Position numbers and translations under genes: made by a program. A DNA stretch of 64,000 nucleotides, taken from Yoonia sp. (GTDB taxonomy: Bacteria > Pseudomonadota > Alphaproteobacteria > Rhodobacterales > Rhodobacteraceae). The stretch covers positions 1 to 64,000 of the forward strand of contig NZ_JANQTS010000039.1 in the NCBI RefSeq assembly GCF_030731595.1. The letters are read 5' to 3'. The notes beneath the pieces were generated by a model. That model was not told where the DNA came from. It made no database searches and saw only the letters and a list, made by a program, of their open reading frames with translations. Shown here one piece after another: positions 16,101 to 23,424 of the stretch. Every line of letters begins with the position of its first letter. Position 1 is the stretch's first letter.

Positions 16101-16432
16101 ATTATTCCAGCGCAGAGATTTGGCTGATCATTGCCTTGATGGCGGTGGGCACGTTCTTGATCCGGTTTTCGTTTCTCGGGCTCATCGGCAATCGGGACAT
16201 GCCCGCATTCGTGCTGCGTTTGCTGCGCTACACACCTGTCGCCGTCTTGCCGGGGATGGTCGCTCCCCTTGTGCTTTGGCCCACTGCCACGCAAGGGCAG
16301 ACGGATCCTGTGCGGTTGATCGCAGCTTTGGTCACGGTCCTGGTTGGGGTTTGGACGCGCAGTGCGCTTTGGGCTATCTGCGGTGGTGCTGCGACATTCT
16401 ATATCGCTATCGCGATTGTTGCTGCGCTCTAA
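16097..16432 (+). CDS. azlD: AzlD family small subunit of the branched-chain amino acid exporter
   Basis: A 111-residue hydrophobic protein with four membrane segments and the AzlD core GTFLIRFSFLGLIGNRDMP followed by RYTPVAVLPGMVAPL. The ATG at 16097 overlaps the azlC stop; the ORF track shows only a longer frame starting inside azlC. Its last 26 bases overlap the 3' end of the convergent lipoprotein gene, which is an unusually long convergent overlap. Confidence 0.92.
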   Translation: MNYSSAEIWLIIALMAVGTFLIRFSFLGLIGNRDMPAFVLRLLRYTPVAVLPGMVAPLVLWPTATQGQTDPVRLIAALVTVLVGVWTRSALWAICGGAATFYIAIAIVAAL

Positions 16433-17030
16433 GCTGTGCGTTGATCTGAGCCGCTGCAACGGATTTATCGTCAGAGTCATTTTCGCGATATTCGCGGGTC
16501 ACAACGCCTGGCAGTTTGGCAAAATCTTCTTCGATCCGGTTTGGGTCCCATGTCTGACGAAACCCCTCGAAGCCGGGTAATTGCCGCAGAATCCGCGATG
16601 TCACCCTTGCGCAGTTTGCCTGAGGCACGGGGCCTGCTGCCATAACGAGGTTGAGCGCCTGTTCGGCAACCTCTGGCCGCACGATGACAGTCTGGCCAAC
16701 CACGTAATAAGTGACGCGGGCATGGAAACTGACATAGAAGTCTTCAAGTTGCGGCGTGACACCAAAGAGCACGTCATTGCGTTCCGGCATCGCCTCTTGG
16801 CTGAACGACCCCGCGGGATCAAAGAGCACTCTCTGGCTGGCATTGATCACCAAAGAACTATGCGCCCCATTGCCGGAGCCGATGTTCTTCATCGTGTAAA
16901 GCGTCAGATACTTGTCGCCCGGCTTCCGATGAATCGCACGCGCGACGATGTCGTCCGGCGCCCAGACCTCTTGCGCCGTGCAAGCAGACAAGGCCAACGG
17001 CAGGCCGATCAGAAACCGACGTCGATCCAC
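16407..17030 (-). CDS. Conserved lipoprotein of unknown function
   Basis: A 207-residue protein with an arginine-rich signal and lipobox LSAC (MDRRRFLIGLPLALSACTAQ), so it is anchored to a membrane through Cys17. The mature domain (YLTLYTMKNIGSGNGAHSSL, VLFDPAGSFS) resembles families of exported proteins of unknown function that share the GAHSSL stretch. It begins six bases after the stop of the cytochrome oxidase subunit IV gene on the same strand, so the two are probably co-transcribed. Confidence 0.78.
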   Translation of the reverse strand: MDRRRFLIGLPLALSACTAQEVWAPDDIVARAIHRKPGDKYLTLYTMKNIGSGNGAHSSLVINASQRVLFDPAGSFSQEAMPERNDVLFGVTPQLEDFYVSFHARVTYYVVGQTVIVRPEVAEQALNLVMAAGPVPQANCARVTSRILRQLPGFEGFRQTWDPNRIEEDFAKLPGVVTREYRENDSDDKSVAAAQINAQLRAQQQSR

Positions 17031-17036
17031 GAAAAA

Positions 17037-17171
17037 TCAGATAGCAACAATGGCAAGGAAGATCAGAAAGACAATAATGCCAATTCCGGTTTTTGTCGTC
17101 ATGCTCATGAAACCTTCAAAGGTTTTTTCCTGAGCAGAGATATCCATTTCACCGTGCTTGTGGTCAGCCAT
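17037..17171 (-). CDS. aa3-type cytochrome c oxidase subunit IV (44 aa, missed by the ORF track)
   Basis: A 44-residue gene read from the minus strand: MADHKHGEMDISAQEKTFEG is followed by one membrane helix (GIGIIVFLIFLAIVAI). The polar MADHKHGxMD...QEKTFxGF start and single helix are the signature of the bacterial aa3 cytochrome c oxidase subunit IV. The subunit packs against the catalytic core in the inner membrane and is not essential for activity in studied cases. AAGGAACT sits upstream as ribosome site. The other oxidase subunits are elsewhere in the genome. Confidence 0.9.
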   Translation of the reverse strand: MADHKHGEMDISAQEKTFEGFMSMTTKTGIGIIVFLIFLAIVAI

Positions 17172-17236
17172 AGTAGAGTTCCTTCGAGATCACATTTGAC
17201 TATCGCATAGACGATTCATTTGGCGTTGTCACCCGG

Positions 17237-17716
17237 TCAGCTGGTCACATCTTCGTCGCCGTCCAAAGCTGATGCAAGCTGAAAGCCGATCCTGTTTGGC
17301 GCTGGTTGATCGATGTGCTTTGGACTGGCGACCAAGGACACATTCAACTGGCTGACGTGTTGAATCAGTTGTGTGCGCACACCGATTTCGTTGAGCCCGT
17401 AGTAGGTGATGATATCGGGGTCATAGTAGCCCAGACCCTCGATCTTGATGACACCCGTTTTGCCGCCGGCAAGCCCAAGCCCGACTTCATGCTCATTGTC
17501 TAGCTGCTGCTCGAAGTTCTGGATATACATGATTATCCGCTCATAAGCCCATTGAGCGGGGCTTTTCTGCGTCACCGGTTTGTTCAGTGCTTTCGGGATC
17601 GACGCGCCTGTTGCAGACTGCACATTTGGATCGGTGTGGATTTCCCTGCATTTGGGAAGAATGTCATTTTCCATCACCTCGGCCGAGGTATCAATCTGCA
17701 TCGTCGTGTCTGTCAT
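17237..17716 (-). CDS. DUF6173-like hypothetical protein
   Basis: A 159-residue soluble protein with a conserved core (FEQQLDNEHEVGLGLAGGKT, KIEGLGYYDPDIITYYG, QLIQHVSQLNVSLVASP and a final RIGFQLA). I associate this with the DUF6173 family of alphaproteobacteria; no function is known. Its start overlaps the Lrp regulator stop by four bases, so it is co-expressed with that regulator. Confidence 0.72.
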   Translation of the reverse strand: MTDTTMQIDTSAEVMENDILPKCREIHTDPNVQSATGASIPKALNKPVTQKSPAQWAYERIIMYIQNFEQQLDNEHEVGLGLAGGKTGVIKIEGLGYYDPDIITYYGLNEIGVRTQLIQHVSQLNVSLVASPKHIDQPAPNRIGFQLASALDGDEDVTS

Positions 17717-18174
17717 AGTGGCACCGCGGTTGTTTCCTTGATCTCTTCCATAACGAAACTTGCCGAGATGTCCGAGACAGAAATACGTGAAGTCAGTCTT
17801 TTGTAGAAGGTATCATAGGCGGGCACGTCGGCAACCCGCACCCGCAGAACATAGTCCAGATCACCTGTCATGCGATATGCGCCCACGACTTCGGGAAAGC
17901 TTTGCAGCGTCGTCTGGAACTGTTTGATCCAATCTGCATTGTGGGCATTGGTCCGGATCAGAACCATCACGCTCAGCGGCACGCCCACACTTGCCGGATC
18001 AACCAAGGCGACGCGACCCTTGATCACGCCCGACTGTTCCATGGCCTTGATCCGTCGCCAGCAGGCGTTGCGCGACAGATTGACCGCGGCGCTGACCTCG
18101 TCGACCGATAGCGAAGCATCTTTTTGCACTATTCGCAGGATAGCGCGGTCTATATTATCTAGAATTGGCGTCAT
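17713..18174 (-). CDS. Lrp/AsnC family transcriptional regulator
   Basis: A 153-residue regulator. The N-terminal helix-turn-helix reads LSVDEVSAAVNLSRNACWRR, followed by the RAM ligand-binding domain (VMVLIRTNAHNADWIKQF, VVGAYRMTGDLDYVLRVRV). The start is at MTPILDNIDRAIL; the track's longer version adds 30 unconserved residues. Lrp/AsnC proteins bind amino acids and control their metabolism or transport. Targets cannot be read from the sequence; azlCD lies 1.3 kb away. Confidence 0.92.
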   Translation of the reverse strand: MTPILDNIDRAILRIVQKDASLSVDEVSAAVNLSRNACWRRIKAMEQSGVIKGRVALVDPASVGVPLSVMVLIRTNAHNADWIKQFQTTLQSFPEVVGAYRMTGDLDYVLRVRVADVPAYDTFYKRLTSRISVSDISASFVMEEIKETTAVPL

Positions 18175-18279
18175 ACTCGGGACAATATCCCAAAAAGAGG
18201 CGTAAATGCAACGAACTTTGGGATCACTTCGCACAGTGAATTGGGTAGGCTTTTCAAAAGCCAATACGGGACCCCCACA

Positions 18280-18519
18280 ATGTCAGAAGCTTCAAACAGC
18301 CCACCAAGCCGAAACCCACTCACGGTTCTGTTTCTTGATCACCCGGCGACTGTGAACGAGACCTATTTCCAGCATATGCGGTTTGCGTTCAGTTTCGCGT
18401 TCTGGCTGGCCGCTGCTGCACTTGCCGCTTTAGTACATGCGGTCGTTCCCGCGCTTTGCGAGACAACCGCCAGCCGTATTCTCAAAAGGCTCCACGCCCG
18501 GATCGAGAGCCGCCACTGA
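18280..18519 (+). CDS. DUF6356-like small membrane protein
   Basis: A 79-residue protein from the ATG at 18280 (MSEASNSPPSRN). The core LFLDHPATVNETYFQHMRFA leads into one hydrophobic segment (FAFWLAAAALAALVHAVVPA), a pattern I associate with the DUF6356 family. It is probably an inner-membrane protein of unknown function. The stop is directly followed by the ATG of the amidotransferase gene, with no gap. Confidence 0.78.
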   Translation: MSEASNSPPSRNPLTVLFLDHPATVNETYFQHMRFAFSFAFWLAAAALAALVHAVVPALCETTASRILKRLHARIESRH

Positions 18520-19293
18520 ATGTGCCGTATCGCTGCCTACACAGGCCCAGCAATTCCGCTTGAAAACATCGTCGTGCGTCCGGTCCACTCGCTGCTGACG
18601 CAAAGCCAGCACGCCACCGAGGCAAAGCTTGCCGTGAATGGCGATGGTTTTGGGATCAGTTGGTACGACGAGCGGGGCAATCTTGGTGTTTACCGCGACG
18701 TTTTGCCCGCATGGGCTGATGACAACCTGACGAACCTGTGCCGCATGGTCCGCTCTGGCCATTTCATCGCGCATATCCGTGCCTCGACGATCGGCGAGAC
18801 GACCCGCACCAATTGCCATCCTTTCGTGCATGGCGCTTGGTCGTTTTGCCACAACGGGCAGTTGCCGCATTTCAAATCGATCCGCCGCAAGATGCTGGAC
18901 GCGCTCTGTGATGATCTGTTCGACGCCCGTCGCGGCTCTACCGACAGCGAACTGATCTTTCTCACGCTTCTGGCCAACGGGCTGGCGGCTGATCCTGTCG
19001 CCGCGATGCAGGCGACTTTGGCGCTGATTGGTCCCGCACAATCCGAAGGCCCGACCAAGCTGACCTGTGTCTTTTCTGACGGGCAGACGCTCTATGCGTT
19101 CCGCCATGCCTCGTCTGGTCCTGCACCAACGCTTTATGTTTCGGGCGTTCTGGATAATGGCGGGCGTGCAGTGGCGTCAGAGCCCTTGTGCGGTGTGACC
19201 GAGCGCTGGACCGCGATTCCGACCGATACGTTGTGCAAAGTCACTGCAGCGGGCTACGAGATGGTCCCGATGGCGATGTCTGCGGCCGCCTGA
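18520..19293 (+). CDS. Class II glutamine amidotransferase (YafJ-like)
   Basis: A 257-residue protein with an N-terminal catalytic cysteine exposed after Met removal (MCRIAAYTGP) and the class II (Ntn) amidotransferase pattern: FIAHIRASTIG, NCHPFVHGAWSFCHNGQLP and GSTDSELIFL. It resembles YafJ/EgtC-type stand-alone glutaminase domains that hydrolyse glutamine or gamma-glutamyl compounds. The physiological substrate is unknown. The last 40 bases overlap the convergent MBL-fold gene. Confidence 0.88.
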   Translation: MCRIAAYTGPAIPLENIVVRPVHSLLTQSQHATEAKLAVNGDGFGISWYDERGNLGVYRDVLPAWADDNLTNLCRMVRSGHFIAHIRASTIGETTRTNCHPFVHGAWSFCHNGQLPHFKSIRRKMLDALCDDLFDARRGSTDSELIFLTLLANGLAADPVAAMQATLALIGPAQSEGPTKLTCVFSDGQTLYAFRHASSGPAPTLYVSGVLDNGGRAVASEPLCGVTERWTAIPTDTLCKVTAAGYEMVPMAMSAAA

Positions 19294-20318
19294 AACCCCC
19301 AGGCACCATCCTCGCGCAGCACGCGCGTCGCCTGACCGTTTTGGTGAAGGTGGTTGAGATGCGCCACGGCTTCGACCAAGGCCAGCCCGTATTCCTCTTG
19401 TCCGATCTGCCGCTTGAAAAGGGGCAAGAAACACTCTCCTGCGCTGCGCGGTTCGCTGAGATGTGCAAGCAAGCGGCGCAAAGCGCCGTGGTGGTTTTCG
19501 ATCAGTTGTGTCAACCGCGTCGGCAGTCCGGTGAAGGGAAGCTTGTGCCCTCCCAGCACCAAATGCCCGTCTTCGGCAAAGCTTTGGAACTTGTGACATG
19601 ACCGCAGCCAGTCGGCCACCGGATCGGCATCGGGTTCGGTCGGATAGACCCCAAGGTTCGGGCTGATGGACGGCAACAGTTGATCGCCACCGATCACAAG
19701 GTTGCAGTCGCGGCTCCAGAAGGTGGCGTGTTCGGGGGCGTGCCCGTCACCCATGCGGATATCCCAGGTCCGTCCACCCATTGTGATCGTGTCACCGTCA
19801 ATCAGGCGGATGTAGCCCAGGGGCAGGGGGGCCACACAATCGGCAAAGTTGAAGGGCCGCTCTGCCGCGCGGCGCGCGCGTTCTTGTGCCTCCATACCGG
19901 CCAGTTTGTAGAAGGCCAGTGCCTCGGGTTTCGGGGTGTCTTGCACATCGAGCGTCAGCATCCGCGCCATCAGCCAGCCTGTGCGTGGCATGCAAAGTGT
20001 TGCCCCGTGTTCCATGAACCACCCGGCCAAGCCTACGTGATCCGGGTGGTGATGTGTGACCACCACCCGCTTGACCGGTTTGCCAGCAAGCCGTCCGCGC
20101 AGCAGTTTTTCCCAGATTGCCCGCCCGCGTTTCGATGCGAAACCGGTGTCGATAACGGTCCAGCTGTCGCCGTCATCCAGCGCGTAGACGTTCACATGGT
20201 CGAGCGCCATCGGCAGTGGCAGCCGCAGCCAAAGCACGCCCGGTGCGACGGTAATCGCTTCGCCTTCCATTGGCGGCTGGGGGAAAGGGTAGCGGATCCC
20301 GCTTGCGCCATCAGCCAT
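19254..20318 (-). CDS. MBL-fold metallohydrolase
   Basis: A 354-residue metallo-beta-lactamase fold protein. The zinc motif HHHPDH sits at residues 89-94, preceded by the DTGF strand loop and followed by GDGHAPEHATF and VIGGDQLLPSISP, which supply further ligands. It shares one base with the stop of the acyl-CoA dehydrogenase gene (TGATG), so a thioester-hydrolase role in the same fatty or sulfur-containing acyl-CoA pathway is plausible but unproven. Confidence 0.88.
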   Translation of the reverse strand: MADGASGIRYPFPQPPMEGEAITVAPGVLWLRLPLPMALDHVNVYALDDGDSWTVIDTGFASKRGRAIWEKLLRGRLAGKPVKRVVVTHHHPDHVGLAGWFMEHGATLCMPRTGWLMARMLTLDVQDTPKPEALAFYKLAGMEAQERARRAAERPFNFADCVAPLPLGYIRLIDGDTITMGGRTWDIRMGDGHAPEHATFWSRDCNLVIGGDQLLPSISPNLGVYPTEPDADPVADWLRSCHKFQSFAEDGHLVLGGHKLPFTGLPTRLTQLIENHHGALRRLLAHLSEPRSAGECFLPLFKRQIGQEEYGLALVEAVAHLNHLHQNGQATRVLREDGAWGFQAAADIAIGTIS

Positions 20319-22021
20319 CAGGCAGCGAGATCGTCAGCAGAGATGGACATCAGGTCGCTGGCGCCTTCGCGCACATGGGCCAGAAGACCGGTATGTTCGG
20401 GCAATATCCGCTTGATATAGAATGTGGCGAGTCGCAGGCGGCTCGTGTCACCCGCGACAGCACTTGCCAGATGCACATGGCCGCCCAAGACCCGCGCAAA
20501 GGCGCGCAGATAGGGCACGGCCCCTGCAAAGCGGTCATTCAGATCGCTCTGGGCCAACAGCCATTCGGTGACCTCGCGCAGTGTTTCCGCCGCTTGCCAG
20601 ACCGCTTCGGCAAGGTCGGGATGGGTTGCCTTGGCGGTCTCTGCCCCCTGTTCGATCTCTTCCAGAAGCCGGAACGCCGCTTCGCCACCATCCATCAGTT
20701 TCCGCGCGACAAGGTCCATGGCCTGAATACCGTTGGTGCCCTCGTAGATGGTTGCCACGCGGACATCGCGGGCAAATTGGGCCGCGCCTGTTTCTTCGAT
20801 AAAGCCCATGCCGCCGTGGACCTGAATGCCCATCGCGGCCACTTCGCAACCGATGTCAGAGCCAAAAGCCTTGCTGATCGGCGTCAGAAATGCGGCGCGG
20901 GCCTGCCAACCAGCATCACCGGTGGCCAGCGCCATGTCGATGGCAACGGCATTCATCAAGGTGATCGCCCTTGCGGCATAGGTATCGGCTTTCATCGTGG
21001 ACAGCATCCGGCGCACGTCAGCATGTTCGATAATGGCCCCTGTGCCGGGTGCTTTGCCTTGCTTGCGGTCTTGGGCATAGGCCAGTGCGTGTTGCAATGC
21101 GGCCTCGGCCACGCCGACGCCTTGGACGGCAACACCCAAGCGTGCATTGTTCATCATGGTAAACATCGCTGCCATGCCTTCATGCTCGTGACCGACCAGC
21201 CAGCCGGTCGCACCCGAGTACTCCATTACAGCGGTCGGAGAGCCATGCAAGCCCATCTTGTGCTCGAGGCTGACAACGCGCAGGTCGTTCTTTGCGCCGG
21301 GATTGCCATCCGCGTCCGGTATGAGCTTGGGAACCATGAAAAGGCTGATTCCTTTCGTGCCGGGCACCCCGTCGGGCAAACGCGCGAGGACAAGGTGGCA
21401 GACATTTTCGGTGAAATCATTGTCGGCCCAGCTGATATAGATCTTCTGGCCTGTGATGGCGTAAGTCCCGTCGCCATTTGGCGTGGCCTTGGTGCGCAAA
21501 GCCCCCACATCCGAACCCGCCTGCGGTTCGGTCAGGTTCATCGTTCCGTTCCATTCGCCCGAGATCAGCTTGGGAATGTAAAGCGCCTTGAGTGCGTCAG
21601 AGGCGTGGTGTTCAAGTGCCTCGATCTGCCCTTGGGTCATCAGCGGGCTAAGTTGGAGGGCAAGGCAGGCGCTGGCGATCATCTCGTTGACGGTGGTGGT
21701 CAGGGTCATGGGCAGGCCAAGGCCACCGACCTCTTTCGAGGCGGACATACCGATCCATCCACCTTCGGCAATGGCTTTGTACCCTTGGGAAAATCCGGGC
21801 GCTGTGCGCACAATGCCGTTGTCCAGATGGGCGGGATGCAGATCGCCTACGCGGTTAAGCGGTGCAAGGATATCTGCGCACATTCTGGCGCTTTCGGTCA
21901 GGATCGCTTGCGTCATGTCCGGTGTCGCATCGGCAAATTGGTCTGTGGCCGCGACAGCCTTGAAACCGACCACATGCTCCATCAGAAAGTGAAAATCGCG
22001 AATAGGCGCACGATAAGGCAT
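20318..22021 (-). CDS. Acyl-CoA dehydrogenase, DmdC-like
   Basis: A 567-residue FAD enzyme of the long acyl-CoA dehydrogenase type. Recognisable blocks are GLPMTLTTTVNEMIASACLA, MNLTEPQAGSDVGALRT, the ITGQKIYISWADND strand, and EGTNGIQAMDLVARK near the active site. The length and the N-terminus MPYRAPIRDFHFLMEHVVGF fit the subgroup containing DmdC, the 3-methylmercaptopropionyl-CoA dehydrogenase of DMSP demethylation. A general acyl-CoA dehydrogenase cannot be excluded. A GGAG ribosome site precedes the chosen start; the track version adds 11 residues. Confidence 0.88.
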   Translation of the reverse strand: MPYRAPIRDFHFLMEHVVGFKAVAATDQFADATPDMTQAILTESARMCADILAPLNRVGDLHPAHLDNGIVRTAPGFSQGYKAIAEGGWIGMSASKEVGGLGLPMTLTTTVNEMIASACLALQLSPLMTQGQIEALEHHASDALKALYIPKLISGEWNGTMNLTEPQAGSDVGALRTKATPNGDGTYAITGQKIYISWADNDFTENVCHLVLARLPDGVPGTKGISLFMVPKLIPDADGNPGAKNDLRVVSLEHKMGLHGSPTAVMEYSGATGWLVGHEHEGMAAMFTMMNNARLGVAVQGVGVAEAALQHALAYAQDRKQGKAPGTGAIIEHADVRRMLSTMKADTYAARAITLMNAVAIDMALATGDAGWQARAAFLTPISKAFGSDIGCEVAAMGIQVHGGMGFIEETGAAQFARDVRVATIYEGTNGIQAMDLVARKLMDGGEAAFRLLEEIEQGAETAKATHPDLAEAVWQAAETLREVTEWLLAQSDLNDRFAGAVPYLRAFARVLGGHVHLASAVAGDTSRLRLATFYIKRILPEHTGLLAHVREGASDLMSISADDLAA

Positions 22022-22135
22022 TGGTTTTCTCCGAATGGTCCAGCCGCTTGGCAAACGCGGGTCCGGGGGCTATGCACCCCGCTATAGGGGCTAACCTACT
22101 CCTGAAGGCCCACCCATCAACCAAAACGCCACGTC

Positions 22136-23083
22136 ATGACCCATGAAGAAATCCTCACGCTCGGACCGGACACGGCCGGACTGCGCAAAGCAGCAGAGAT
22201 TTTGCGCCGTGGCGGGTTGGTGTCTTTCCCGACCGAGACCGTCTACGGGCTGGGTGCGGATGCCCGCGATGACAGAGCGGTTGCGGGAATTTATGAAGCC
22301 AAAGGGCGGCCCAGTTTCAACCCGCTGATTGTCCATGTGCCGGACCTTGCTGCGGCTCAGGTCTATTGCGACTTTAACGATGTGGCGCACAGGCTTGCTG
22401 CGGCTTTCTGGCCTGGCGCGCTGACACTGGTTTTACCGCTCAGGCCGGATGCGGGGATATCAAAGCTGGTGACTGCTGGTCTGGACACGCTTGCGATCCG
22501 CGTACCGGACCACCCGGTGGCCAAAGCGCTGCTGGATGTCTTCGGTGGGCCGGTTGCAGCACCTTCTGCGAACCCCTCCGGCCGGGTCAGCCCGACAACC
22601 GCCGCCCATGTGTTGGCCGGACTAGGCAACCGGATTGATGCGGTGATTGACGGGGGAGAGTGCCCCGTAGGGTTGGAATCGACCATAGTGAGCTGTGCTG
22701 GCACGCCTGCCCTGTTGCGCGCAGGGGGCATTCCGGTCGAGGCAATCGCGGCTTGTCTGGGTGCGCCGCTTGCCCAGCCGGACGATCCCGCCTTGCCGGT
22801 TGCACCCGGTCAGCTTGCATCGCATTACGCGCCGAAAGGTAAGGTCCGTTTGAACGCACCTTACGCCGAAGCGGGCGAGGTGCTGCTTGGGTTTGGTCCG
22901 GTTGATGCTGATCTCAACCTGTCCCCATCTGGGGATTTGACCGAAGCTGCCGCACGGCTTTTTGCCTGCCTGCACCAGTTGGATGCGATGGGCGCTGAGG
23001 CGATTGCCGTATCACCCGTGCCTGATATTGGCTTGGGCCGCGCCATCAACGACCGTCTGCGCAGGGCTGCCGCCCCCCGCTGA
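22136..23083 (+). CDS. tsaC: L-threonylcarbamoyladenylate synthase (Sua5/TsaC)
   Basis: A 315-residue long-form Sua5 protein: an N-terminal YrdC domain (GGLVSFPTETVYGLGADA, KGRPSFNPLIVHV, PSANPSGRVSPT) and a C-terminal Sua5 domain linked through the SHYAPKGKVRL segment. It makes threonylcarbamoyl-AMP from threonine, bicarbonate and ATP for the t6A37 modification of tRNAs. It is divergent from the acyl-CoA dehydrogenase and convergent with the coiled-coil membrane protein, with a two-base gap. Confidence 0.95.
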   Translation: MTHEEILTLGPDTAGLRKAAEILRRGGLVSFPTETVYGLGADARDDRAVAGIYEAKGRPSFNPLIVHVPDLAAAQVYCDFNDVAHRLAAAFWPGALTLVLPLRPDAGISKLVTAGLDTLAIRVPDHPVAKALLDVFGGPVAAPSANPSGRVSPTTAAHVLAGLGNRIDAVIDGGECPVGLESTIVSCAGTPALLRAGGIPVEAIAACLGAPLAQPDDPALPVAPGQLASHYAPKGKVRLNAPYAEAGEVLLGFGPVDADLNLSPSGDLTEAAARLFACLHQLDAMGAEAIAVSPVPDIGLGRAINDRLRRAAAPR

Positions 23084-23085
23084 TC

Positions 23086-23415
23086 CTAGCCTTGGCTGTT
23101 TTGCTGCTCGATATAACCGCGTAGCTCTTCCGCTTCGCGCCGCGCTTCGCGCAAGCCATCCATCGCGGCGCGCAATTCTGCCTCGGTCTGGCTCAACTGG
23201 TTGGTGATCTCGGCTTCGCGCTGTTGCAGATAGGTGATCGCCTGATCGCGGGTTTCTTCGGCCTCGTGCAAGGCCTGAGCCATTTTATCAAGTTCGCCGA
23301 TTTCTGCTTTGGTCACGCGCGTAAATCGGTTCACCAGCCAGCTTGCAAACCAGCCAAGCATGAAAGCCACAAAAAGGATGATGGCCGTTGCGATGATGAA
23401 TTCGGTTCTGTTCAT
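23086..23415 (-). CDS. Membrane-anchored coiled-coil protein
   Basis: A 109-residue protein with one N-terminal membrane helix (FIIATAIILFVAFMLGWFAS) followed by about 70 residues of charged heptad-rich coiled coil (LDKMAQALHEAEETRDQAIT, LREARREAEELRGYIE). It starts nine bases after the stop of the OmpA-family gene, so it is in the same transcription unit. This suggests a shared envelope role, with the coiled coil possibly facing the cytoplasm. The function is unknown. Confidence 0.8.
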   Translation of the reverse strand: MNRTEFIIATAIILFVAFMLGWFASWLVNRFTRVTKAEIGELDKMAQALHEAEETRDQAITYLQQREAEITNQLSQTEAELRAAMDGLREARREAEELRGYIEQQNSQG

Positions 23416-23424
23416 TGGCCTGTT

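Noticed and set aside
20270-22087. A 605-residue ORF on the plus strand
   Set aside because: It lies entirely antisense to the well-supported acyl-CoA dehydrogenase and its translation has no recognisable domains and an odd, His/Cys-rich composition typical of shadow frames.
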